Positions 8,752 through 16,499 of a stretch of 36,927 bases of DNA are shown here, piece after piece. This DNA is from Bacteroidota bacterium (GTDB taxonomy: Bacteria > Bacteroidota > Bacteroidia > Chitinophagales > Chitinophagaceae). Position numbers and translations under genes: made by a program. The stretch is taken from contig JAEZLJ010000018.1 of the NCBI GenBank assembly GCA_023415275.1, forward strand, positions 1-36,927. Direction: 5' to 3'. The notes below the pieces were generated by a model. The model saw only the letters and a program-made list of their open reading frames with translations. It was not told where the DNA came from and ran no database searches. Numbering within the stretch: position 1 is the first letter of the stretch; the number at the start of each line of letters is the position of its first letter.

Positions 8752-9357
8752 ATGAACTATATGAAAAAGAGATCTTTGTTTTTTTCGATTGCATTATTTC
8801 TGTGCAGCAGTATTACACTCCAGGCACAAATGAATGTGAATTTTGGTGTAAAAGGCGGCGCTAATTTTTCTACATTCACCGGTAGTGAAGCCCCATACTC
8901 AGAGACTTTAATAGCACCACACCTGGGAGGCCTGGCCCAGATTACCATTGGAGAGAATGATGAAGGCTTTTTGTCTTATGCCCTTCAGCCAGAATTATTT
9001 TATTCTATGCAAGGTGCTAAAATTGACGCTCAGAAAACGATGCTATCGTATGTAAACATCCCAATTATGATCCAGCGTTATGTGGGATCTTCCGGGTTTT
9101 ATATTGAGTCTGGTCCGCAGGTTGGCTTCCTGGTTGCAGCCAAGGCAAAAGCAGATGGAATATCTGCTGATGTTAAAAGCGAAATTAAGCCAGTGGATTT
9201 TGCTTTGAACGCAGGGCTGGGTTTCAAATTTGGGTCAGGGTTTGGTATCAATGCCCGCTATAGTATAGGATTGACATCTATAGATAAAAATGGCTCTGAT
9301 GTCAAAAATGCCTCTATTTCGGCTGGGTTGTTTTATGTTTTGGGGAGTGGAGAGTGA
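8752..9357 (+). CDS. Outer-membrane beta-barrel protein (PorT/OMP_b-brl_2-like)
   Basis: A 201-residue protein with a signal peptide ending ITLQAQ (about residue 26). It is followed by the hallmark start of Bacteroidota small barrels, NFGVKGGANFSTFTG (about 29-43). Alternating hydrophobic strands with small loops follow (YALQPELFYSMQGAKI, YVNIPIMIQRYVG, FYIESGPQVGFLV, FALNAGLGFKFGSGFGINARYSIGL), consistent with an eight-stranded barrel. The last strand ends in LFYVLGSGE instead of a terminal aromatic residue. A second ATG three codons downstream (8761) is equally good. Function within this superfamily is usually unknown, though some members take part in type IX secretion or adhesion. Confidence 0.82.
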   Translation: MNYMKKRSLFFSIALFLCSSITLQAQMNVNFGVKGGANFSTFTGSEAPYSETLIAPHLGGLAQITIGENDEGFLSYALQPELFYSMQGAKIDAQKTMLSYVNIPIMIQRYVGSSGFYIESGPQVGFLVAAKAKADGISADVKSEIKPVDFALNAGLGFKFGSGFGINARYSIGLTSIDKNGSDVKNASISAGLFYVLGSGE

Positions 9358-9491
9358 TGCTTCCATTTAAATGATTGCGAATTCCTTACAACCTATATCT
9401 GTGGGATAATTTACTTAAGAGGAAAATTAAACTCCCGGTATTGTAAAATTAACAGTTGACGATAAAATAAAAGTCTACTTAAATAATAGTA

Positions 9492-10094
9492 ATGCGTTTT
9501 AAATTGAAAATTTCTACCTTCTTTATATGGTTCTTATTGTCTTTAACTTCTTTTGGTCAATCTAATAAACCATCAGATTATTTAGCTATAGGGGGAACTA
9601 TTTTATTTGATAAGGGTTCTTATAATTTGGCCTGGACATCCCATCCGGCAAATAATTACTATAAGCAGGAGTACCTGGCAAATGGAGATACTATAGAAAA
9701 GTATAAAAAGTTGATTTTGGTTGAAGTGCTTACGGGCAAGGTAATGCTAAATGCTGTTGTTGCAGCTAAAGTTGGTGAGCTTAATAGGATGAAAGCCACA
9801 AACCCTGTGGTAAACTATGAAACTTTGGAGAAAGATGGAGAGGTCATGCTTGATTTTCTGATAAGTGAAAATACTCCTGATGGCAAGTATTTAAATGTTA
9901 TAGAGAGAAATGTCTATCGTTATAAAACTGTGGTAGATAAAAAGGGCCAAAGCTGTGTGTTGCTTTTTGGTGTCAGCGAAAGGGCTTATGGGAACGATAT
10001 CGACAATTTCTTATCAAATTTAAAAGATAGCCGGTATGATCTATTGAATTCGGTAGGAGCTTTTAGCCTGCCAGCCATTCAGGTGGCAAAGTAG
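9492..10094 (+). CDS. Secreted protein of unknown function
   Basis: A 200-residue protein with a Sec signal peptide (MRFKLKISTFFIWFLLSLTSFGQ, cleavage near residue 21). The mature part has a central YKKLILVEVLTGKVMLNAVVAAKVGEL segment and ends with a predicted helical/strand mix (LLFGVSERAYGNDIDNFLSNLK). No lipobox, metal motif or known domain is visible. It is followed after 36 bp by a zinc-ribbon membrane protein in the same direction and could be cotranscribed with it. Confidence 0.62.
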   Translation: MRFKLKISTFFIWFLLSLTSFGQSNKPSDYLAIGGTILFDKGSYNLAWTSHPANNYYKQEYLANGDTIEKYKKLILVEVLTGKVMLNAVVAAKVGELNRMKATNPVVNYETLEKDGEVMLDFLISENTPDGKYLNVIERNVYRYKTVVDKKGQSCVLLFGVSERAYGNDIDNFLSNLKDSRYDLLNSVGAFSLPAIQVAK

Positions 10095-10130
10095 ATTTGC
10101 ATACCTAGCATCTGTAGTTAATGAAGGAAA

Positions 10131-10466
10131 ATGGGAATTATCATTTTTGGAAACAAACAAACACCTATAGGGCTGGATGAATTCCTTGTCAAATGTCCTA
10201 CGTGTGAAACACATAGTTGGGCTGATATAATGGTAGTTAGCAATTATTATCACATGTACTGGATCCCAATGTTTCCATTTGAGAAAAATGCAAATATTAT
10301 TTGTAAAAAATGCGGATTAAAAAGATATGGAAGATCTTTCGATGCTTCTTTGATCAGCAATTATTATGAAGTTAAAGGCAAATACAAGCATCCTTTGTTT
10401 ACATATGCAGGTGCCGGTACATTGGCAATAATAATTGTTGCAATAATTTTTTCGTCTGTTTTTTGA
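10131..10466 (+). CDS. Zinc-ribbon membrane protein
   Basis: A 111-residue protein. Two cysteine pairs, CPTC (about residues 22-25) and CKKC (about 57-60), are separated by about 31 residues and form a zinc-ribbon. The stretch between them (SNYYHMYWIPMFPF) is rich in aromatic residues, a pattern seen in small Bacteroidota zinc-ribbon proteins. The C-terminus is one hydrophobic helix (TYAGAGTLAIIIVAIIFSSVF), so the ribbon should face the cytoplasm or periplasm from a membrane anchor. The start is the ATG at 10131, 36 bp after the preceding stop. Role unknown. Confidence 0.72.
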   Translation: MGIIIFGNKQTPIGLDEFLVKCPTCETHSWADIMVVSNYYHMYWIPMFPFEKNANIICKKCGLKRYGRSFDASLISNYYEVKGKYKHPLFTYAGAGTLAIIIVAIIFSSVF

Positions 10467-10719
10467 TTGTAGAACTAATTGGGATACAGGTTCGGTAGGA
10501 GCGAGAGGTTTGTTTGGTGCGGATAGGTCTTAGGGGATCTGCAAATTTTGCGGCTACTTCAATAGAAGGCTTTACTTCATTGAGTTTATGCTTACCAATG
10601 ATATCATCCGAAGTTCCGACATCTGTGCCCATTTTCCCAATAAAAGACCCATTTAAAGACTTTTCCTGATCTAACCTTGCGCTTTAATCTTTAATGGTTT
10701 TAATTACCTCATGAATTTT

Positions 10720-11025
10720 TTAAGCGACTTCAATTAGTTGCCTTGAGATATCATGAATAAAATTTAGCTGCTGATAGTTTACAGAGTAATAAATAAATCT
10801 TCCATCTCTTTTGGTAATTACCAGATGGGCATTTCTCAATATTGCCAGGTGTTGTGAGGCTACGGGCTGTTCGATATTTAGATTAGTATGAATATCATGA
10901 ACAACAAGAGAGCCATTGTTGTGAATAAGGCGAAGGATATTTTTTCTCAGTTTGTTATTGATAGCTCTTAATCTTAGTGCTGCTTGTTTCAGGTTGTCTT
11001 CTTCAATCATTAAAGTAGTTTTCAT
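10720..11025 (-). CDS. ArsR/SmtB-family winged-helix transcriptional regulator
   Basis: A 101-residue protein with the compact ArsR fold. The helix-turn-helix is in VVHDIHTNLNIEQPVASQHLAILRNAHLV (about 41-69), where 'QPVASQHLAIL' is the recognition helix. A beta-hairpin wing follows (ITKRDGRFIYYSVN, 70-83). No CxC or other classic metal site is present, so it may sense something other than metal, or be regulated only by dimerisation. The gene stands alone, 60 bp downstream of the stop of the replication-like gene on the same strand, at the left side of the integrase module. It may be part of that element or the chromosomal gene next to its end. Confidence 0.85.
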   Translation of the reverse strand: MKTTLMIEEDNLKQAALRLRAINNKLRKNILRLIHNNGSLVVHDIHTNLNIEQPVASQHLAILRNAHLVITKRDGRFIYYSVNYQQLNFIHDISRQLIEVA

Positions 11026-11085
11026 TTAAAGTTTGAGTTTAATTAATTATTAAATCTTATTTGTTGACAAATTGGAAAAAGTAAG

Positions 11086-12237
11086 TCATCCATTTGTTTT
11101 CCATTGATGGAAGGCTTTTAAAACAGCCAATCGCTTGCATAAGGCCATCAAGTTTGGCAGATCGTGGATGAGTTGAGGGTTTGTGTCGTCTTTGCTTAAA
11201 TAAGCCTGTAAAAGTTTATTATGGGCATTTTCATTACTTCCGGATAGTTGGTTGATGCGTCGCTGGATTGCTTCGCTTTTCATTGCATCAGTAATTTCCA
11301 GATGCAAATGATCGGCATACTGGGGAAGGATCTCCTTTGCAATTTGTTCTCCCTTTAAAAATTTTTCATAGAGTTTTTGAATGTTCTCCTGGACATCTTC
11401 TGCATTTGCTGGTACCTGGAAAAGATCTCCGGAATTTAGCATCCATTTATGGGCGAGGGACTTCCAGTCGGCTATTGGCAGGTTGCCGGGAAGTTTCCAG
11501 GCTTTTCCCTTGTTGTAGTAAAAAAACTTGCGGGCTTCTTTCAAGGGGTATTTATTAGACCTGAAGAACTCTTCGACATCAGAAAGGGTTGGTACCTGAA
11601 CTGAATTTGCGACCCGCGGGGTGCCGTTTTCTTCCTGTTCCCTAAAAGGAGGATTGTTTATAGCATTCTGTATTTTTTTATTTTTTTCAAAAACCGATGT
11701 GTGTGTTTTACACACACTGTTTATTTGTTTATGTTTTATAAGGTGTCCCATATTTGGGACAGTACCAGTATCAATATTGGGACTAATACAGGTCAAATCT
11801 GGGACATATGCGTGTCCCAAATCCGGGACATAAGATGGTGGTTGTAGGCTTATAATTGGGACATTAGTAATGTCAGTATCCTGGCTTGATAGCTCATTAT
11901 TTTGCCCTTTGAATAAATCCAATTGCTCATAATTGAGTTCTTGTTTTTTATCCAACCGGATGATGGTGATCTTTACCGGTTGATGCCTTGTTATACCAGC
12001 CTGGTAAATTATGTAATGGGTTGTATGAAGATCTTTCAGGCATTTGTGATAGGTGTTTTTTGAACCAATCTTACTGATCTGCATAATGTTTTCCCTGTAA
12101 ATGGGAAAGGGGTTCTGGAAGCGGTTGAAATTCCAATATTGGAAGAGAGCTAAGTAAAGGCTCACATGAGAACTTGTGAGCCTGTTATCACTACGAACAA
12201 AGGAAAAGAAGGCGTTGAGGTGCCTTATATAGTTCAT
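11086..12237 (-). CDS. Replication-initiator-like protein (winged-helix N-terminus, DnaD-like tail) of an integrative element
   Basis: A 383-residue protein. Residues ~1-100 (LTSSHVSLYLALFQYWN ... ISKIGSKNTYHKCLKDLHTT) form a winged-helix domain like that of phage replisome organisers and lambda-O-type proteins. A low-complexity linker (about 115-215) carries repeated VPD/NL/MG motifs encoded by iteron-like DNA. The C-terminal part has VEEFFRSNKYPLKEARKFFYY then GKAWKLPGNLPIADWKSLAHKW (about 225-275), the 'W...G..I.DWK....W' signature of phage and element replication proteins. A lysine-rich helical tail follows. The likely role is binding the origin and helping load the host helicase. It is followed by the ArsR gene and preceded, 32 bp upstream, by the excisionase-like gene. 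It could instead be only a regulator. Confidence 0.6.
   Translation of the reverse strand: MNYIRHLNAFFSFVRSDNRLTSSHVSLYLALFQYWNFNRFQNPFPIYRENIMQISKIGSKNTYHKCLKDLHTTHYIIYQAGITRHQPVKITIIRLDKKQELNYEQLDLFKGQNNELSSQDTDITNVPIISLQPPSYVPDLGHAYVPDLTCISPNIDTGTVPNMGHLIKHKQINSVCKTHTSVFEKNKKIQNAINNPPFREQEENGTPRVANSVQVPTLSDVEEFFRSNKYPLKEARKFFYYNKGKAWKLPGNLPIADWKSLAHKWMLNSGDLFQVPANAEDVQENIQKLYEKFLKGEQIAKEILPQYADHLHLEITDAMKSEAIQRRINQLSGSNENAHNKLLQAYLSKDDTNPQLIHDLPNLMALCKRLAVLKAFHQWKTNG
11640..11740. other. AT-rich tract with inverted repeat beside the iterons (possible unwinding region)
   Basis: Directly adjoining the iterons, about 100 bp are very AT-rich (T-runs at 11671-11688 and tttatttgtttatgttttat at 11720-11739). 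They include a perfect 7-bp inverted repeat, gtgtgtg (11699-11705) and cacacac (11711-11717), with a 5-base spacer. The tract is downstream of the iterons in gene direction, as the AT-rich unwinding element is in lambda ori. Confidence 0.4.
11744..11863. repeat. Five 18-bp iteron-like repeats inside the replication-like gene
   Basis: Repeats starting at 11744, 11767, 11789, 11813 and 11846 all end in gggac(a/t); the first and fourth are near-perfect palindromes (tgtcccatatttgggaca and tgtcccaaatccgggaca). Relative to the first copy the others match at 11, 11, 15 and 13 of 18 positions. Starts are 23, 22, 24 and 33 bp apart, close to whole helical turns, so a protein could bind all on one DNA face. 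They fall in the coding linker between the two domains. Such iterons within the initiator gene mark the origin of phage lambda. Origin function is inferred. Confidence 0.6.
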
Positions 12238-12269
12238 GATTATTTGTATAAGAAGTGAATGATGGTAGA

Positions 12270-12581
12270 TTATCTGCCGGTATGGGATTTCTGGTTACCC
12301 ATCAGAATCCTGATATCATCATAGTCGTAAAAGAGGAGACCGCCAATGCGAGTGGAGTTGAGCTTACCATTATTTCGAAGATTCTGAAGTGTTCCCCTGG
12401 AAATACCCAGCATGGCGATGACCTCATGGGATTTGAACCATTTTTTGCCATTTTGTGAGGTTCCAGGCTGAAGGATATTTTTCAGGTCCTGTAGCAATTC
12501 CTGTTTAAATGTCAGAAGATCTTCCCGGGTTAAAAGCTGGTCGCGGAGCAAGTAGTTCTTTTGATTTGATTCGTGTGCCAT
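12270..12581 (-). CDS. Excisionase-type helix-turn-helix protein (HTH_17/MerR-like)
   Basis: A 103-residue protein counted from the ATG at 12581; a TTG at 12605 would add eight residues but has no support. The C-terminal half is the classic short winged HTH of Bacteroidota element excisionase-like proteins: KKWFKSHEVIAMLGISRGTLQNLRNNGKLNSTRI, then GGLLFYDYDDIRILM. The N-terminal half is a helix with LLTREDLLTFKQELLQDLKNIL. Such proteins assist excision or regulate element genes. It lies between the replication-like gene (32 bp) and the helical protein, in the same direction. Confidence 0.8.
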   Translation of the reverse strand: MAHESNQKNYLLRDQLLTREDLLTFKQELLQDLKNILQPGTSQNGKKWFKSHEVIAMLGISRGTLQNLRNNGKLNSTRIGGLLFYDYDDIRILMGNQKSHTGR

Positions 12582-12703
12582 ATGTGGTGATTGATTATGG
12601 CACAAAAAGAAGGTTTTAGCCCATATGAAACCAGTAGCAGGGGTAGCAGTACCCCTGTGAAACCCGCCATGGGATTGAATAATTTTTTTTAAAATAGTTT
12701 ATT

Positions 12704-13954
12704 CTACAGGCTGCAAAAAACTATAGATTGAATCAAAAAGGAGAACAATGTATATGTCTGTACCTTTTTATACATATCCATCAGCAAATTTTTGACTGCT
12801 TGCTTTGCACCGTTTTCAGGTATGTAATATTTAGAGCGCAGGCTTTCGTGAGAAATTGATTCTGAATGAGGCGTCTTGAAGATCCTGGCCACTGTTTTTA
12901 AAAGGGCTGACTGATTCTGGTTGGTGATCATGCCCACATCCCTGGCTGTCCGGATCCAGATAGCGAGCTGCTGGACTGATAAAGAAGTATGCAAGCTGGA
13001 TTCTTCTGGTTCAGCAACATGGGATGGACTGGGACGAATGAACAGAGTTTGATGGGCTTCCATATAATTCAATTCTTCTGAAAGCCAGCTTTGGATTCTT
13101 TCTTTTGTTGAAGGTTTGTTTTGATGGAGGGCCACCCCGGGCTTCAAAATAAGCTGGTTAATCTTTTTCAATTGTATAGATAAGAGCTCCCGCTTTTCTG
13201 AGGAAGCTGCACTATTTAAATCATTTATTATTTTATCTATAGTATATTTTATAAAGGAGGCGCTATTGAAGTTCACATAAATCAGAGATTCTATAATTGA
13301 ATCAATTGAAATTGATTCCTGGAGCGGTAATAGTGAAATTTCCTTAACCAGGTTCTTTATATAGATCATTTGCCTATAGGATATGCTTCCATTTTTTGTT
13401 TTTACAAATGCTTTAATAGGCTTAAGGATAATACCCGCTAATTGGAGATCCATTGATTTTGCTAGGAATTTGGTTATGGCTTTTAATTCCTTTGATATCT
13501 CCTGTTGAATTACAATCAGTGACGAATCTGGTAATTTTTGATCCTGGTTAAAAAACCTATTATAGCGCAGTTCTATATGGTTCAGCAATTCATCAAGGCT
13601 TGATAAAATTGCATCAAATAACACTGTGTGATTGCTCCCTGGGAATTGTTTTTTTATTATGAAGACTTTATCCAGTAAAAGAATGATCTCACTTTGATAT
13701 TGTTGAACGAATAATTCTAAAGCCTTTTCATCTGTCATTTTAAGAGACTTTCGTCGTAAATGCCGGATAATGTATTCTTTTTCTGTTTGTGCCTGTTTGT
13801 GCCAGATATCTATTTGTAATTGGGTTGGGATAGATTGTTTGTTTTTTAATGGATTGATGTCAACATCGATCAGGTGAACGAGTCTTTCTAAGGCATGTTT
13901 CACAGTACGGAATAATTTTATTTGCCTAAGTAGGAGCAAAGGGAATTTCTGCAC
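12704..13954 (-). CDS. Large helical protein associated with integrase modules, function unknown
   Basis: A 416-residue, almost wholly helical protein with no membrane segment or catalytic motif. The C-terminal third (LSVQQLAIWIRTARDVGMIT ... NQSALLKTVARIFKT ... ISHESLRSKYYIPENGAKQAV) resembles the C-terminus of RteC-like and related proteins encoded beside integrases in Bacteroidota elements; I recognise the pattern but not a firm family. RteC-type proteins regulate excision and transfer genes. The 205-bp gap to the integrase contains two copies of ggtaaatgat (13986 and 14007). Its position between the integrase and excisionase-like gene fits a regulator of excision. Confidence 0.5.
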   Translation of the reverse strand: MQKFPLLLLRQIKLFRTVKHALERLVHLIDVDINPLKNKQSIPTQLQIDIWHKQAQTEKEYIIRHLRRKSLKMTDEKALELFVQQYQSEIILLLDKVFIIKKQFPGSNHTVLFDAILSSLDELLNHIELRYNRFFNQDQKLPDSSLIVIQQEISKELKAITKFLAKSMDLQLAGIILKPIKAFVKTKNGSISYRQMIYIKNLVKEISLLPLQESISIDSIIESLIYVNFNSASFIKYTIDKIINDLNSAASSEKRELLSIQLKKINQLILKPGVALHQNKPSTKERIQSWLSEELNYMEAHQTLFIRPSPSHVAEPEESSLHTSLSVQQLAIWIRTARDVGMITNQNQSALLKTVARIFKTPHSESISHESLRSKYYIPENGAKQAVKNLLMDMYKKVQTYTLFSFLIQSIVFCSL

Positions 13955-14159
13955 CTGCCTGGCAGATGTTATAATAAAAGCAATCGGTAAATGATTTCTA
14001 GGAAAGGGTAAATGATGTAAGTGGAACCTTGAAAGAGGAGAAGGGGAACGGATTATAAATAGAAATCTTCATAGTAATAGATTAATGGAGTGCAAATCTA
14101 TATAGCTAAAAATATTAATTGATGATTTAAATCAATATTTGAGATAATTTTTTATTCTT

Positions 14160-15407
14160 TCAAGAGACCTTAGTAGAAGAGCTATTCAATGTGAAAAGCT
14201 TAGTTCTAAGATCGTTCATGTTATTACTTATTTTCTTTTTAGTAACCCGGGCATAACGTTGCGTAGATTTAATAGATCTATGCCCCAGCATTTTTCCAAC
14301 TGTTTCAAGGGGAACATCATTTTCTAATGTTACAGTTGTTGCAAAAGTGTGCCGGCCGGTATGGGTGGTTAATTCCTTATTAATACCACAGATAGCTGCA
14401 ATTTCTTTTAGATAGCCATTGAACTTTTGATTGGAGTTTACAGGTAAAAGTTTTCCCGACTGACAGCAATAAGGATGTGTTTTATATTTTTCAATAATCT
14501 CTAGAGGTATGGGCAGCAGAGGTACACACTCAGCACCTTCAGTTTTTTGCCTTTTCTTGGTAATCCATTTTTGTTTATCAATTCCCCAGAAGATATTCTC
14601 GGATGTCAGACCCAAAGTATCTATGTATGCAAAGCCAGTATAACACATAAATACATAGATATCCCTGGCTTCTTCCAAACGTTTAATGGCTAAAGGCTTT
14701 TCATACAAAGTATATAGCTCTTCTAATTCTAATCTTAAGGGCTCTCTTTCGATAAAACTGCAGCGAAAGCTTGCTATTGGGTTAGTTGGGATCCAATCTC
14801 TTTCCATGGCCATTTTAAAAACCGTTTTGGTCCGGCTTATGTATTTCATGGTAGTATTATTATCAAGGTTCAAGGTTATTGAGAGATAATGTTCAAAATC
14901 GCTGATAAAAGAAAATTGGATTTCATCTAATGGCTTATCGGAGACTTTAAAATTGTGTTTTAGGAAAGACTTTATTTTTTGAAAAGTATAAGCGTATTTA
15001 TCATATGTGGCTTCGGCTTTCTTTTTACGATTTACTTCTTCTTTGAGAAGCCTGAGTTTAAACTCAAAAGCCTGGCAGATAGTTCTTCTTTCTACCCGCT
15101 TACCGATATACTCATTTTTTATTGCCTCAGCGGTAATTGTTTCACCCTTAGCTTCCAGCTTGCTTTGGCAATTCAGGATCTTTATTTTCATAATGGCCAG
15201 GTGGTTATTGATGTCTTTTGCTTCCTGGCTTTTGGATACGATTATTTGTGCTTCGGGATTCCATTCGAGAATTGAGACTTTGCGATGGGTTGAGATTTCC
15301 GCTCTTTTACCATTCACCGTAATGCGGGCAATTAGTGATGCTTTACCATTTCTGACGCGGTTTTTTTCTAACCAGAACAGGATAGAAAATGTTTGTTTAG
15401 GAGTCAT
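14160..15407 (-). CDS. Tyrosine site-specific recombinase (IntDOT-like element integrase)
   Basis: A 415-residue integrase with an N-terminal arm-binding segment (residues 1-95, with NGKRAEISTHRKVSILEWNP), a SAM-like core-binding domain (about 105-210) and a C-terminal catalytic domain. Catalytic residues visible are His349 and Arg352 in HTGRHTFAT, His376 in GHRS and nucleophile Tyr385 in QRYAR. The Lys of the beta-hairpin is in WITKKRQKTEG. The first Arg of the R-K-H-R-H-Y set is Ala260 (MCYTGFAYIDTLGL); IntDOT of CTnDOT also lacks it. It reads toward the element interior, and its start is 245 bp from the 3' end of tRNA-Asp, the usual place for an element integrase. Confidence 0.93.
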   Translation of the reverse strand: MTPKQTFSILFWLEKNRVRNGKASLIARITVNGKRAEISTHRKVSILEWNPEAQIIVSKSQEAKDINNHLAIMKIKILNCQSKLEAKGETITAEAIKNEYIGKRVERRTICQAFEFKLRLLKEEVNRKKKAEATYDKYAYTFQKIKSFLKHNFKVSDKPLDEIQFSFISDFEHYLSITLNLDNNTTMKYISRTKTVFKMAMERDWIPTNPIASFRCSFIEREPLRLELEELYTLYEKPLAIKRLEEARDIYVFMCYTGFAYIDTLGLTSENIFWGIDKQKWITKKRQKTEGAECVPLLPIPLEIIEKYKTHPYCCQSGKLLPVNSNQKFNGYLKEIAAICGINKELTTHTGRHTFATTVTLENDVPLETVGKMLGHRSIKSTQRYARVTKKKISNNMNDLRTKLFTLNSSSTKVS

Positions 15408-15502
15408 GTGGTGACCTTTAAATGTGAATAATTGATTTAAGGCACCTCAGTCTTCTTTGTATTTGACGTAGTGATAGGTGGGAGTGACGATTTGTCTTTT
15501 GT

Positions 15503-15539
15503 TCGGTTAGCAAATATATTGGGAATGGATGCTAACCGA
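15503..15539. repeat. 9-bp inverted repeat between integrase and tRNA-Asp
   Basis: tcggttagc (15503-15511) and its exact complement gctaaccga (15531-15539) flank 19 bases. It is located 96 bp upstream of the integrase start, where a core attachment site or an integrase/excisionase binding site would be expected. It could also be an operator of the integrase promoter. Confidence 0.4.
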
Positions 15540-15591
15540 GTTGCTGCCGTGCACCTTGGTAAATTTTGGTTGACCTTTTACAACAGAAATG

Positions 15592-15628
15592 AAAAAAGCC
15601 GCTTAAAACGTGTAGTTTAAGCGGCTTT
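15592..15628 (-). terminator. Rho-independent terminator of tRNA-Asp
   Basis: A perfect 13-bp stem, aaagccgcttaaa (15595-15607) with tttaagcggcttt (15616-15628), has an 8-base loop and, on the minus strand, six T residues after it (15597-15592). It starts 24 bases past the tRNA 3' end, so it ends the tRNA transcript and separates it from the integrase. Confidence 0.85.
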
Positions 15629-15651
15629 AGTATTCTTTGTTTACCTTTTTG

Positions 15652-15725
15652 CGGACCGGACGGGACTCGAACCCGCGACCTCCGCCGTGACAGGGCGGCA
15701 TTCTAACCAACTGAACTACCGATCC
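15652..15725 (-). tRNA. tRNA-Asp (anticodon GTC)
   Basis: The minus strand folds into a complete cloverleaf of 74 nt. The acceptor stem is GGATCGG/CCGGTCC with one G-T pair and discriminator G. The D arm has AGTTCAGTTGGTTAGAAT, the anticodon loop is CTGTCAC with GTC for Asp, and the T arm has GGTTCGAGTCC. CCA is not encoded. It lies 87 bp downstream of the five-gene cassette and upstream of the integrase. The 3' end is intact and no second copy of its tail was seen in the window. Confidence 0.97.
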
Positions 15726-15812
15726 TTATTCGGTGGGGGTGCAAAAATAGGAGAGAAAATAATTCCACCCAAAACAAAGTAAATCTTTTTCAAAAATCCT
15801 TTTAATTAGATC

Positions 15813-16448
15813 TTAACTGATCTTTTTCAAAGGCATAAGAGACCATTCCAACTCATTTATGAGTTCAGTTAATGGAACGGGATTGCCTTCATTCCTTTCC
15901 ATTGGCCCACTGTTTTTGTATTCAGTATGGATTTGCTGCCTGAAAGTAACATAAGCTTCAAAACGTTCCTGGCGGTAATCTTCTAACTTTTCTGTCACGA
16001 TCAAATGTGGTGGCAGTCCCTTAAAAGATCCATATTTCCCTTTTTGAGCTAATTCCAGGAATATGATCAGGTCTTCAATACTTAATTGGTCTTCCATAGC
16101 TGCCAGCATGATCTCGCAGGCACAAACTGCCAGTTTGGTCTCTGTAGGTTTTTTGATCTTTTGAAGCGAGGGTGTTGTGTAAAACTCCTTAACCAATAAT
16201 TTTATAACATGATGAATCCTTTTTAATCCATATTCCCTGACAAAGCCGGGAATTCTTTCGCTTAATGGGATGGAAAGCAGTAATTGAAAATCTGCCTTCT
16301 CATCCTTTATATATTGCTGCAAAGCAAGTCCTGCGATCAGTTCATATTCCAGGGAATGCACAAATCGCTTTTTTCTTTTCTGTGTGGTCCCGGGCAATTC
16401 TTTATTCATTTTTTCTTCTAATGGCAATGTTTGGGTACTATATTTCAT
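15813..16448 (-). CDS. Cassette gene E: phage-like protein of unknown function
   Basis: A 211-residue, mostly helical soluble protein; a good ribosome binding site (AAAGGAGCT) precedes the ATG at 16448. Visible are KLAVCACEIMLAAMEDQLSI (about 104-123), then a compact LIIFLELAQKGKYGSFKGLP (127-146) and LEDYRQERFEAYVTFRQQIH. The 'FL..A..GKYG.F.G ... L..Y..ER' pattern resembles small proteins found in replication/recombination regions of Bacteroidota phages, but I cannot name a family with confidence. It is the last gene of the divergent S24-controlled cassette, 51 bp after gene D. Function unknown; a replication or recombination accessory role is a guess from context. Confidence 0.65.
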   Translation of the reverse strand: MKYSTQTLPLEEKMNKELPGTTQKRKKRFVHSLEYELIAGLALQQYIKDEKADFQLLLSIPLSERIPGFVREYGLKRIHHVIKLLVKEFYTTPSLQKIKKPTETKLAVCACEIMLAAMEDQLSIEDLIIFLELAQKGKYGSFKGLPPHLIVTEKLEDYRQERFEAYVTFRQQIHTEYKNSGPMERNEGNPVPLTELINELEWSLMPLKKIS

Positions 16449-16499
16449 ATAGCTCCTTTCGTTTGGTAATAGATTGGATTGATTTGATCATTCGAAAAA

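Larger units (their letters stand above)
10720..15600 (-). mobile_element. Integrative-element module next to tRNA-Asp
   Basis: A tyrosine integrase, an excisionase-like HTH protein, a replication-protein-like gene with internal iterons and a helical protein typical of such elements lie together on the minus strand, with the integrase nearest to tRNA-Asp. No relaxase or conjugation gene is present in the window, so it is mobilisable at most, or cargo and transfer genes lie left of the window. The outer limits given are approximate: no direct repeat marking attL/attR was found by eye, and the left end may reach into or past the restriction and TA genes. Confidence 0.6.

Noticed and set aside
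10399..10689. Minus-strand open frame with protein-like composition (TSDDIIGKHKLNEVKPSIEV)
   Set aside because: It begins after a stop at about 10690, overlaps the zinc-ribbon gene and matches no family I know. It may be a decayed gene remnant, but evidence is too thin to list. The 253-bp gap otherwise shows nothing.
11744..11863. CRISPR-like array
   Set aside because: Repeats are only 18 bp, spaced 4-15 bp apart, imperfect, and inside a coding gene; no cas genes are present. Iterons explain them better.
14979..15414. Plus-strand open frames over the integrase
   Set aside because: They are antisense to the integrase, which has its full catalytic set except RI; hydrophobic composition comes from the reverse strand of lysine-rich helices.
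15652..15725. tRNA-Asp 3' end as a duplicated attachment site
   Set aside because: No second copy of the tRNA tail was found anywhere in the window, and the terminator between it and the integrase is intact.
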